A DNA stretch of 33,744 nt. Origin: Solirubrobacterales bacterium (lineage in GTDB: Bacteria; Actinomycetota; Thermoleophilia; Solirubrobacterales; 70-9). The stretch is from contig JASLIG010000120.1 of the NCBI GenBank assembly GCA_030152805.1, forward strand, positions 1 to 33,744. The letters run 5' to 3'. Below are positions 22,195 to 31,033 of this stretch, one piece after another. Within the stretch, counting starts at the first letter, position 1; the number at the start of each line of letters is the position of its first letter. Below the pieces are notes generated by a model. It had not been told where the DNA came from, made no database searches, and saw only the letters and a list, made by a program, of their open reading frames with translations. A program made the position numbers and the translations under genes.

Positions 22195-22200
22195 TAGAAT
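22195..22200 (+). promoter_or_regulatory. Putative -10 box (TAGAAT) for gatCAB
   Basis: TAGAAT lies 8 nt upstream of the gatC GTG, and no Shine-Dalgarno sequence is present. A weak GGACTC stands at -35 distance. This is a strong candidate for a leaderless operon start. Confidence 0.5.
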
Positions 22201-22208
22201 CGGCCGCC

Positions 22209-22499
22209 GTGATTGAGCGAGAGCAGGTACTTCACGTCGCAAAGTTGGCTCGACTGCGGCTCGACGACGCCGAGGTGGAAACCATGGCCCGAGAGCTCTC
22301 GGGGATTCTCGAGCACGTCGACCGGATCGCGGAGCTTGATTTGGACGAGGTCGAGCCGACCTCCCACGTGGTCGAGCTGGAGAACGTTTGGCGGACGGAC
22401 GTGCCGCATGAGAGCTTGGATCGCGACGTTGCCCTGGCGCAGGCTCCCGATCCCGACGGGGGGGCCTTCCGGGTACCCTCGCCGCAGGCCGAGGAATAG
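22209..22499 (+). CDS. gatC: Asp/Glu-tRNA amidotransferase subunit C
   Basis: A 96-residue belt-like subunit that holds GatA and GatB together in the transamidation of Glu-tRNA(Gln) or Asp-tRNA(Asn). The family pattern is plain: VLHVAKLARLRLDDAEVE, then a helix with ELSGILEHVDRIAELD followed by EVEPTSHVVEL and a C-terminal strand ending FRVPSPQ. The start is GTG, 8 nt after a TAGAAT box. The gatA ATG directly follows the stop codon, confirming the gatC-gatA-gatB operon. Confidence 0.95.
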   Translation: MIEREQVLHVAKLARLRLDDAEVETMARELSGILEHVDRIAELDLDEVEPTSHVVELENVWRTDVPHESLDRDVALAQAPDPDGGAFRVPSPQAEE

Positions 22500-23937
<1,438 letters not shown>

Positions 23938-23945
<8 letters not shown>

Positions 23946-25377
23946 GCTGGAGGCGGTGATCGGGCTGGAGATCCACGTCCAGCTCGCAACCCGAACGAAG
24001 ATGTTCTGCGGCTGCGAGCTCTCCTTTGGCGAGGAGCCGAACCTGCACACCTGCCCGGTCTGCCTGGCCCACCCCGGCGTGCTGCCGGTCGTCAACGAGC
24101 AGGCGATCCGTTTCGCCCTGCAGATCGCCGCGGCGCTGGAATGCGAGGTGGCGCCGCGTTCGATCTTCCACCGCAAGAACTACTTCTATCCCGACAGTCC
24201 GAAGGCGTACCAGATCAGCCAGTACGACATTCCGATCGCCGGCGCCGGGCGGCTCGGCGACGTGCGCATCCATCGTGCCCACCTCGAGGAGGACGCGGCG
24301 AAGATGATTCACGTCGGCGAATCGGGTCGCATCCACGGCTCGGGCGCCTCGCTGGTCGACTTCAACCGCGGCGGCACGCCGCTGGTCGAGATCGTCACCG
24401 AGCCCGACTTGCGCAGCGCAGCCGACGCTGCCGCCTGGGCCCGGCTGCTGCGCGAGACCGTGCGCCAGCTCGGCGTCTCCGACGTCAACATGGATGAGGG
24501 CAGCCTGCGTGTCGATGCCAACGTTTCGGTGCGTCCCGCCGGCAGCGAAGCGCTGGGCACCAAGACCGAGCTGAAGAACATGAACAGCTTCCGCTTCCTC
24601 GAGCGCGGGATCGAGGCCGAGCTGACCCGCCAGCGCGAGTTGGTCGAAGCGGGTGGGAGCGTCGTCCAGGAGACCCTGCACTTCCACCCGGAGGACGGCA
24701 GCCTGCACCCGCTGCGCTCCAAGGAGGAGGCGCACGACTACCGCTACTTCCCCGAGCCCGACCTGGTGCCGATCGTGCCGAGCGAGGCGATGCGGCGCGA
24801 GGCGCGCGAGTCGCTGCCCGAGCTGCCGGCGGCGCGCTCGGAGCGCTACCGGGCGCAGCTCGGCCTGCCCGAGGACGTGGCCGTCCTCCTCGCCGCCGAT
24901 CCGGAGACCGCCGCCTACTTCGAGCAGGTGGCCGAGGAGGCGGGTGGGATCGAGCCGCGCGTCGTCGCCAACTGGGTGACCGGAGAGCTCGCCGCGGCTC
25001 TGCGACAGGAGGACGAGGGGACGAGCGCGAGCGAGTCGAGGGTCTCACCGGGCACGCTAGCGGCGCTGATCGCACTGGTCCAGGAGAAGGAGATCTCGCA
25101 CGGCAGCGGCAAGGCCGTGCTCGCAACGCTGGTAGCCGAGGGCGGCGACCCCGCCGCGATCGTCGAGCGCGAGGGCCTCGCCCAGATCTCCGACAGCGGC
25201 GAGCTGGAGTCGATCGTCGCCGCCGCGGTCGAGGCCAACCCGGACGCCGCCGAGAAGGTCCGCGCCGGCAACCAGAAGGCGATCGGCGCCATCGTCGGCG
25301 CCGTGATGAAGGAGACCAAGGGCCGCGCCGACGGCGGCGAGGTCAACCGCCTGATCCGCGCGAGCTTGGGCCTGTAG
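23938..25377 (+). CDS. gatB: Asp/Glu-tRNA amidotransferase subunit B
   Basis: Kinase/amidotransferase subunit, 479 residues, which phosphorylates the tRNA-bound Glu or Asp and replaces the phosphate with ammonia. The N terminus reads VIGLEIHVQLATRTKMFCGC, followed by CPVCLAHPGVLPVVN with the paired cysteines of the family zinc site. SKEEAHDYRYFPEPDL is the family signature, and a YqeY-like helical tail (about 330-479) binds tRNA. GTG 23938 is chosen because homology starts there, although the frame is open to 23887. It overlaps gatA by 8 bp. Confidence 0.96.
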
Positions 25378-25524
25378 CCCGTGGGGGACAACTTTCCCCG
25401 CCCCAGGCTTAAAGCGGCGTGAATGTCAACACAGCGGCGGTCCTCCTGGCCTACGCGGGTGTGATTCGGGCGCTAATCGCGCTCGCATCGAAGCTCGCAG
25501 GCCGTTAGGGCGCGCGCAACAAGA
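25378..25524. other. Gene-free stretch after gatB
   Basis: No open frame with coding character is seen. Just after the gatB stop there is a weak hairpin, GGGGA-CAACTT-TCCCC. The rest is unremarkable GC-rich sequence up to a strong hairpin. A small RNA ending at that hairpin is possible but not supported by a clear promoter. Confidence 0.4.
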
Positions 25525-25555
25525 AACGGCCCCGGGGAAGTGACCCGGGGCCGTT
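25525..25555 (+). terminator. Strong 12-bp hairpin, probable terminator
   Basis: AACGGCCCCGGG-(7 nt)-CCCGGGGCCGTT is a perfect 12-bp stem. No T-run follows, which is common for terminators in high-GC actinobacteria. It would insulate ndh from gatCAB, or end a short transcript from the preceding gap. Confidence 0.6.
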
Positions 25556-25618
25556 CGTGTGAATGCAACACCTAGCCGAAATGTTAGCGCTGCATCGACC
25601 GAAGCGTTACGAGGTCCT

Positions 25619-25638
25619 AAAGTGCGATCCCGCACTTT
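25619..25638. promoter_or_regulatory. Inverted repeat 1 upstream of ndh
   Basis: AAAGTGCG-ATCC-CGCACTTT has perfect 8-bp arms. Its right arm is also the left part of the larger palindrome at 25632-25660, so three copies of the same half-site (AAAGTGC, GCACTTT, AAAGTGC) lie in 42 bp. Confidence 0.6.
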
Positions 25639-25660
25639 GTAACACGTTGTTACAAAGTGC
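25632..25660. promoter_or_regulatory. 29-bp perfect palindrome upstream of ndh (candidate operator)
   Basis: Arms GCACTTTGTAACA and TGTTACAAAGTGC are perfect 13-bp reverse complements around CGT. The palindrome covers the would-be -35 (TTGTAA, 25637-25642) and ends just before the would-be -10 (TAAGTT, 25661-25666). A repressor bound here would block RNA polymerase. Length and symmetry fit a TetR-type site; it does not match the Rex consensus. Confidence 0.65.
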
Positions 25661-25666
25661 TAAGTT
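25637..25666 (+). promoter_or_regulatory. Putative ndh promoter (TTGTAA-18-TAAGTT)
   Basis: TTGTAA and TAAGTT are separated by 18 nt, and the -10 ends 6 nt before ATG 25673, which again points to a leaderless mRNA. The -35 lies within the palindrome. Confidence 0.45.
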
Positions 25667-25672
25667 CGATGC

Positions 25673-26998
25673 ATGGCCTGGAACGTCGTCATCGCCGGGG
25701 GTGGATTCGGGGGCGCGATGGCGGCTCGCGAGCTGGAGCGGATCATGCCGCGGCAGTCGACGCGGCTGGTGCTCGTCAACGACGCCAACTTCATGCTCTA
25801 CACGCCGTTCCTGCCGGAGGCCGCGGCGGGCACCCTGGAGCCGCGCCACGTGGTCACGCCGCTGCGCGAGATCCTCGAGCGGACCTACCTCAGGCTCGGT
25901 GCGATCACAGCTCACGACCCGGGCGCGAGGACGGTCGAGCTGCGCACTCGCGAGGGCGACGTCGAGCAGCTGCCCTACGATCAGTTGCTGCTCGCGCTCG
26001 GTTCGGTCTCGCGGGTGCTGCCGGTGCCGGGCCTCTCCGAGCACGCGATCGGCTTCAAGAGCCTCGCCGACGCGATCTGGCTGCGCAACCACGTGATCGA
26101 GACCCTGGAGGCGGCGAACGCGAGCGAAGACGCCGCGCGCCGCGACGAGCTGCTCACCTACGTCTTCGTCGGCGGCGGCTACGCAGGGCTCGAGGCGCTG
26201 GCCGAGCTGCAGGACTTCGCCGCCGACGCGATCGAGAGCTACCCGCGCGCCCGCCTCCACGGCATGCGCTGGGTCTTGGTCGAGGCGAGCGACCGCGTCC
26301 TGCCGGAGATCGACGCCGAGCTTGCCGACTACGCGCTGCGCGAGCTGCGCGGCCGGGGCATCGACGTTCGCCTCGGCACCACCCTGGAGGAGGTGCGTGC
26401 GGATAGCGCCCGCATCGCCACGGGCGAGACCCTGCCAACTCGCACCGTCGTCTGGACGGCCGGCGTGGCGCCCCACCCGAGCCTGCGCCAGCTCTCCCTC
26501 TCGCTCGACGAGCGCGGCCGCGTGCCGGTCGACGAGCACCTGCGCGTCAAAGGCCTCGACTCGGTTTGGGCGATCGGCGACTGCGCCGCCGCTCCCGACC
26601 CGCGCGGCGGCCTCTGCCCGCCGACCGCGCAGCATGCCGTGCGCCAGGGACCGGTGGCCGCTCGCAACATCGCCGCCGAGCTGGGCGTGGGCAGGGCGAG
26701 GCCCTTTACGTACAAGGGCAGCGCTGCCTTCGTCAACCTCGGTCGCTACAAGGCTGTCGGCAAGATCGGCGGCCGAACCTTCCGCGGCTTCCCTGCCTGG
26801 TGGATGGCCCGCACCTACCACATGAGCCAGATTCCCGGCGCGGCTCGCAAGGCCCGCGCGGTGATCGATTGGACCGCGAGCCTGCCCTTCCGCCGCGACA
26901 TCTCCGAGGTCGGCTCGATTGGGCACCCGAAGCCGCTGGAGGCGACAATAGGGCCATGGGATACGAGTACCCCGTCATCGCCTTCTTCTTCGGCCTAG
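25673..26998 (+). CDS. ndh: Type II NADH dehydrogenase-like FAD oxidoreductase
   Basis: A 441-residue NDH-2-like enzyme that passes electrons from NADH to quinone without pumping protons, as a peripheral membrane protein. Two dinucleotide folds are visible: FAD-binding VVIAGGGFGGAMAARELE at the N terminus and NAD-binding YVFVGGGYAGLEALAEL (about 160-176). Also present are LLLALGS, the VVWTAGVAPHP motif, and the FAD-contact VWAIGDCAA with PPTAQHAVRQG near residue 320. The C terminus lacks a strong amphipathic helix and ends in a Ser/Thr/Pro tail translated from DNA shared with the next gene. A palindrome array upstream suggests tight control. Confidence 0.9.
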   Translation: MAWNVVIAGGGFGGAMAARELERIMPRQSTRLVLVNDANFMLYTPFLPEAAAGTLEPRHVVTPLREILERTYLRLGAITAHDPGARTVELRTREGDVEQLPYDQLLLALGSVSRVLPVPGLSEHAIGFKSLADAIWLRNHVIETLEAANASEDAARRDELLTYVFVGGGYAGLEALAELQDFAADAIESYPRARLHGMRWVLVEASDRVLPEIDAELADYALRELRGRGIDVRLGTTLEEVRADSARIATGETLPTRTVVWTAGVAPHPSLRQLSLSLDERGRVPVDEHLRVKGLDSVWAIGDCAAAPDPRGGLCPPTAQHAVRQGPVAARNIAAELGVGRARPFTYKGSAAFVNLGRYKAVGKIGGRTFRGFPAWWMARTYHMSQIPGAARKARAVIDWTASLPFRRDISEVGSIGHPKPLEATIGPWDTSTPSSPSSSA

Positions 26999-27240
26999 CC
27001 ACTGCGATCATCGGCAAGGGCAAGGGCAGCTCGTTCTGGCTTTGGCTCGTGATCGGCGCCGTCCTGCCGCTGCTCGGGCTGGTCGCCGTGATCCTCTATC
27101 GACGGGACAAGGACGAACCCGAACGCCAGTGCCCCAACTGCCACAAGGCCGTCAAGCTCTATGTCCAGGTCTGCCCGCGGTGCGGCACCGACCTCTACCT
27201 GCCCGATCCGGCGGCGGTTCGCCACCCCGGGGTTGGCTGA
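26956..27240 (+). CDS. Small membrane protein with C-terminal zinc ribbon
   Basis: A 94-residue protein. Two hydrophobic segments (about 6-20 and 26-48) form a hairpin in the membrane. A cytoplasmic zinc ribbon follows, with C59-x2-C62 and C73-x2-C76. The ATG at 26956 lies inside the ndh 3' end (43 bp overlap, different frame), so translation is probably coupled. The same layout (short membrane part plus zinc ribbon) occurs in many small bacterial proteins without known function. It is convergent with the GT2 gene, 11 bp away. Confidence 0.8.
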   Translation: MGYEYPVIAFFFGLATAIIGKGKGSSFWLWLVIGAVLPLLGLVAVILYRRDKDEPERQCPNCHKAVKLYVQVCPRCGTDLYLPDPAAVRHPGVG

Positions 27241-27251
27241 AGAGGCGCGGG

Positions 27252-28319
27252 CTAGCGCAGCCAGGCGCGGACGATCGCGTTGGCGAAGCCGAGTCCGTAG
27301 CGGACGACCGCCGGCTTCTTCGAGTGCCCGTGCAGGCGCCGCTCGACCGTGATCGGCACCTCGCGAGCTGGAATCCCGCGCTTGATCGCCTCGATCATGA
27401 ACTCGGAGGTGTGGAACTGCTCCTGGCGCAGGACGAGTTGCGGCAGCACGCTGGTACGCACCGCCCGGTAGCCGTTGGAGCAGTCGGTGACGTGGGTGCG
27501 GGTGATGAAGGAGACGAGCCGGTTGAAGAAGACGATGCCGAGCTCGCGGGCGAAGTGGTTGCGATCGGCGTGGCCGAGCACGCGCGAGCCGTGGGCGACG
27601 TCGACCTCCCCGTCGAGCACCGGCTTGACCAGGCGCTCCATCTCCGAGGGCAGATGCTGCCCGTCGGCGTCGAGCGTGACGACGATCTCGGCGCCGGATT
27701 CGACCATCAAGCGGTAGCCGGTCCGCAGCGCCGCCCCGCCGCCGCGGTTGATCACGTGCCGGGCCACGACCGCGCCGTGCTCGGCGGCGACGTCGCCGGT
27801 GCCGTCGCGGGACCCGTCGTCGACGACCAGCACGGTCGTGGACACGCCGCAGACCTGCTCTGGCATGCGGTCGAGGACGTAGCCGATGTTCTCCACCTCG
27901 TTGTAGGCGGGGATCAGGATTGCGATCTTCTCGCGGAAGAGCTCGGGAAGCTCGGCCTGGCGGAACTCCTCCCAGGCCAGCCCCTCGAGCACGGCGGAGA
28001 GCTGGCGCGAGTTGCGCGCAGCCTGGGAGAGCGCCCGCAGGATGAGCAGGAAGAGGACGAAGATCGCGAAGACGGCGAGGCCGAGGATGCGGCCGCCGTT
28101 GCCCTTCTCGAAGGAGAAGGTCGAGAGCAGCTTGTCGGTGATTTCGGTGCCGGCGACGAGGCCGAGGCCGAGGCCGGCGGCAAGCAGGATCAGCACGTCG
28201 GCGTTGCGCAGCGAGCGACGGCGCAGGATCGCGTAGGCGACGATCGCGATCGCCGCGATCAGGCCGACGCTGCGCAGCGCCGTCAGTTCGGCCGGGAAGA
28301 TGCCTGCTGTGAACGCCAT
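27252..28319 (-). CDS. Membrane-anchored family 2 glycosyltransferase with DUF2304-like N terminus
   Basis: A 355-residue enzyme. Residues about 10-95 hold three hydrophobic helices arranged like DUF2304. Residues about 128-340 are a GT-A fold of the dolichyl-phosphate-mannose synthase type: IAILIPAYNEVENIGYVL, VLVVDDGSRDGT, the metal-binding ETLDADGQHLP-like VTLDADGQHLP, and NGYRAVR. Such enzymes load a sugar onto polyprenyl phosphate, and GT39/PMT-type partners then transfer it. Two such partners are directly upstream in the same operon. The start ATG overlaps the 3' end of the upstream gene by 37 bp. Confidence 0.9.
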   Translation of the reverse strand: MAFTAGIFPAELTALRSVGLIAAIAIVAYAILRRRSLRNADVLILLAAGLGLGLVAGTEITDKLLSTFSFEKGNGGRILGLAVFAIFVLFLLILRALSQAARNSRQLSAVLEGLAWEEFRQAELPELFREKIAILIPAYNEVENIGYVLDRMPEQVCGVSTTVLVVDDGSRDGTGDVAAEHGAVVARHVINRGGGAALRTGYRLMVESGAEIVVTLDADGQHLPSEMERLVKPVLDGEVDVAHGSRVLGHADRNHFARELGIVFFNRLVSFITRTHVTDCSNGYRAVRTSVLPQLVLRQEQFHTSEFMIEAIKRGIPAREVPITVERRLHGHSKKPAVVRYGLGFANAIVRAWLR

Positions 28320-29635
28320 TGCCCGCTGGACAATACGGCGGCGGCCCCCCGCGAAAGGGCAGCGGCGGCAAGTGGAAAGATCAGCGTCATGAGCACCTCG
28401 TTGCGGCGCGGAGCCGCCAGCGAGATCGCACCGACGGCGGTGACGAGCAGCAGCGGCGTCGCCATCGCGGCCAGCTCCCACCAGCGGCGTCGCCAGGCGA
28501 GCAGGCCGAGGCCGGCCAGGGCAAGAAGGACGAAGAGCGTCTGGACGACGCGCCCAGCGGTGCTCTCCATCGCTTCGCCGATTCCGGCGCTCCACATCCG
28601 CCAGGTCTTTCGGACCGTCATCACCAGATAGCCGAGAGGGTCTTCGCCGAAGAACTTGGAGAAGTTCTGCTTGCCGATCTTGCCCAGGGCGGAGTCGCGG
28701 GGGAGGTCGGGGTAGCGGGCCGCCACCCGGTTGAAGAGCGGCGTCGGATCGATTTCGTCAAGCGCCTGGGAGTGGGGATCGAGTTGGCGGTGCTGGTAGC
28801 GGGCGAGGAGGCGGGCCTTGACCCGTTGGTATTCGCCGTCGGCAGGGAGGAAGGTGCCGACGTAGAGGGCCTTGCCGCCGCCGGTGGAGATCGGCACGGT
28901 GCGGTCGAGGACGACCTCGTTGCGCACGGTCCAGGGGACGATCGGCAGCAGCAGCGCGGCGAGCGCGATCCCGCCGCCTGCCAGGCCGGGCCGCCAACCG
29001 CGGGCCGCGCCGACCCTGACCGCAGCGAGGAGGACGAAGGCCGCTCCGACCAGCAGGTACTCGGGCCGGAACATCGCCGTCAACCCGAACAGCAACCCGG
29101 GCAGGAGCCAGTCGCGCAGCCGCTTCCCTTCGCTCGCCCAGAGGAAGGCAAGGACGGCAGCGGGGAGGGTGAGGATCGCCGGCGGCTCGCTCATCAGCTC
29201 GCCGGTGGAGTGGATGAACGGCGGGTACACCGCCATCGCGAAGGCGGCGATCAGGCCCACCGGCGTCCCGCCGAGGCGCCGGCCGAGGGCGAAGACGACG
29301 AGGATCGCCGCCACGCCCAGCAGCGCCTCGACGATCCGCGCCGTCCCTTCGCGCGCCCCGCCGGTGGCATAGAAGCTGGCCGCGTAGAGCAGCGGCGCTC
29401 CCGGCGACCAGTCGCTCGAGTCCTCGAATTCGGGCCCGCCGTAGCTCCCTTCCTCATAGAGCGCCTTGGCCAAGGCGAAGTAGGCGCGGGAGTCGTCGGC
29501 GGGGTTGGCGACCGGGTTGGCGACGGCGGAGGCGCGCAGGCCGAGGCCGAGCACGAGGATCGCCGCGAGCAGCCAAAGCGTCAGCTTGCTCTCGCGCCGC
29601 CAGCGCGAGGAGATCCGGTCGCCGAGGGCGCTCAC
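28283..29635 (-). CDS. GT39/ArnT-like polytopic glycosyltransferase (copy 2)
   Basis: A 450-residue integral membrane enzyme with about ten hydrophobic helices, using a polyprenyl-phosphate sugar as donor. The first periplasmic loop has the acidic pair in PADDSRAYFALAKALYEEG, expected at the catalytic site of PMT/ArnT-fold enzymes. MFRPEYLLVGAAF and WTVRN motifs follow, and then PISTGGGKALYVGTFLPADG, which closely matches the neighbour (PISTGGGQVLYEGSYLPAG). The start GTG overlaps the stop of the upstream paralogue (GTGA). The acceptor is unknown. Confidence 0.85.
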   Translation of the reverse strand: MSALGDRISSRWRRESKLTLWLLAAILVLGLGLRASAVANPVANPADDSRAYFALAKALYEEGSYGGPEFEDSSDWSPGAPLLYAASFYATGGAREGTARIVEALLGVAAILVVFALGRRLGGTPVGLIAAFAMAVYPPFIHSTGELMSEPPAILTLPAAVLAFLWASEGKRLRDWLLPGLLFGLTAMFRPEYLLVGAAFVLLAAVRVGAARGWRPGLAGGGIALAALLLPIVPWTVRNEVVLDRTVPISTGGGKALYVGTFLPADGEYQRVKARLLARYQHRQLDPHSQALDEIDPTPLFNRVAARYPDLPRDSALGKIGKQNFSKFFGEDPLGYLVMTVRKTWRMWSAGIGEAMESTAGRVVQTLFVLLALAGLGLLAWRRRWWELAAMATPLLLVTAVGAISLAAPRRNEVLMTLIFPLAAAALSRGAAAVLSSGQWRSQQASSRPN

Positions 29636-30969
29636 GCCGGCCAGGCTATCCCGGCGCGACGGCGTTCGCGCGCCCATCCGGCCGCCCAGACGACGCCGGC
29701 GCCGGCAAGCGCGGCGATCAGCGGCAGCAGAGTCAGGGTGCGCCGTGGCGAGGCGATGAAGGCAGCCTGGACCAGGGTCACGACCAGCAGGATCGCCGCG
29801 ATCGCGATCACGTCGAAGCGCCGCCGTGCCAAGCCGATCGCAAGCCCGAGCGCAGCGGCGGCGAGCAGAGCGATCTGCAGCGCCCGCCAGAGCGGCGCCC
29901 GCATCACGCCGCGGGCGGGATCGGTCCAGGCAAACCAGACCTTGCCGGCGAGGAAGCCGCCGAGCCGCAGCGGTTCGTGGATGGCGGCGTCCGCGTAGGC
30001 GTCGATCGCCATCGCGGTCAGCGCCGCGTCGGTGTTCTCGCCCGGGTGGCGGCGGTGGGCGAGGGCGGCGACCGCCTGGCCGCGGTAGATCGGTCCCGGC
30101 TGCGGCCCCAGCTGGCGCCGGATCCACGGATGTTCGGCGAGCAGGTGGGGGGTGATGTCTTCGGGATCGGGCCCGGCCGGCAGGTAGCTGCCCTCATACA
30201 GCACCTGACCGCCGCCGGTTGAGATCGGCACCAGGCGTTCGAAGGCGATGAAATTGCGCACCGTCCAGGGCAGCACCACCAGCAGCGCGCAGCCGGCCAT
30301 CAACCCCGCCAGCCATAACCGCCGCCGGCTCTCGGGGGCACCTCGCTGCCACGGCAGCACCGCCACCAGCGGCAGGACGGCCACGAAGAGCAGGTACTCG
30401 GGCCGCAGCATCGCCAGCGCCCCGATCGCGACTCCGGTCGCTGCCCAGAGCCACGCCCGTCCCTCCTCGCGTGCCCGCAACAGGAGCAGCAGCATGCCGG
30501 AGAGGAGCGCGGTCCCGATCGGCTCGGTCATCAGCATGCCGGTGTACTCGAGCAACGCCGGGTAGATCGCGATCGCGGCGGCGCCGATCAGGCCGGCGCC
30601 CGGGCCAGCCAGCCGCCGGCCGATCAGGAAGGTGAAGGGGATCGCCAGCGAGCTCAGCAGCGCCAGCACGATCCGCGCCGTCTCTTCGTCGGCGGCGCCG
30701 CGCAGCTCGTAGACCCCGGTCACGAACAGCGGCAGGCCCGGCTGGTAGTTGGACGCCGACTGCAGGTACCCGAAGCCGGGGCCCTGGGTGTAGCCGTCGC
30801 CCTCGTACAGCGCCCGCGAGATCCGCCCATAGGCGCGGGCGTCGTCGACCGGGTGCTGGGGGGCGCGAATCGCGTAATCGAGGCGCAAACCCAGGCCCAG
30901 CAGGCAGACGGCGCCGAGGACAGCGGCTCGCCCGCGGCCACCGCAGGCTCTCTCCAGGCGTTCCTGCAC
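29632..30969 (-). CDS. GT39/ArnT-like polytopic glycosyltransferase (copy 1)
   Basis: A 445-residue integral membrane enzyme, paralogous to the next gene in the operon. Visible are the early loop VDDARAYGRISRALYEGDGY with an Asp pair, MLRPEYLLFVAVL, the WTVRNF motif, and the PISTGGGQVLYEGSYLPAG loop. Hydrophobic helices span most of the rest. The start is GTG at 30969. It is the first gene of a three-gene minus-strand operon and is divergent from the UDP-sulfoquinovose synthase gene over 64 bp, suggesting a joint envelope-glycan function. Confidence 0.85.
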   Translation of the reverse strand: MQERLERACGGRGRAAVLGAVCLLGLGLRLDYAIRAPQHPVDDARAYGRISRALYEGDGYTQGPGFGYLQSASNYQPGLPLFVTGVYELRGAADEETARIVLALLSSLAIPFTFLIGRRLAGPGAGLIGAAAIAIYPALLEYTGMLMTEPIGTALLSGMLLLLLRAREEGRAWLWAATGVAIGALAMLRPEYLLFVAVLPLVAVLPWQRGAPESRRRLWLAGLMAGCALLVVLPWTVRNFIAFERLVPISTGGGQVLYEGSYLPAGPDPEDITPHLLAEHPWIRRQLGPQPGPIYRGQAVAALAHRRHPGENTDAALTAMAIDAYADAAIHEPLRLGGFLAGKVWFAWTDPARGVMRAPLWRALQIALLAAAALGLAIGLARRRFDVIAIAAILLVVTLVQAAFIASPRRTLTLLPLIAALAGAGVVWAAGWARERRRAGIAWPA

Positions 30970-31018
30970 GGCGCGATTGTAGGTGCGCCCGCCGGCCCTG
31001 GACGGGGGCCGAGTCCGC

Positions 31019-31024
31019 TACCCT
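31019..31024 (+). promoter_or_regulatory. Putative -10 box (TACCCT) for the sulfoquinovose synthase gene
   Basis: TACCCT lies 9 nt before ATG 31034 and no Shine-Dalgarno sequence is seen. It is a weaker member of the leaderless pattern. Confidence 0.3.
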
Positions 31025-31033
31025 GCCGCGCCT

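Noticed and set aside
25632..25660. Rex operator upstream of ndh
   Set aside because: The Rex consensus is TTGTGAA-N4-TTCACAA. This palindrome is TTGTAACA-CGT-TGTTACAA, with different half-sites and an odd-length centre.
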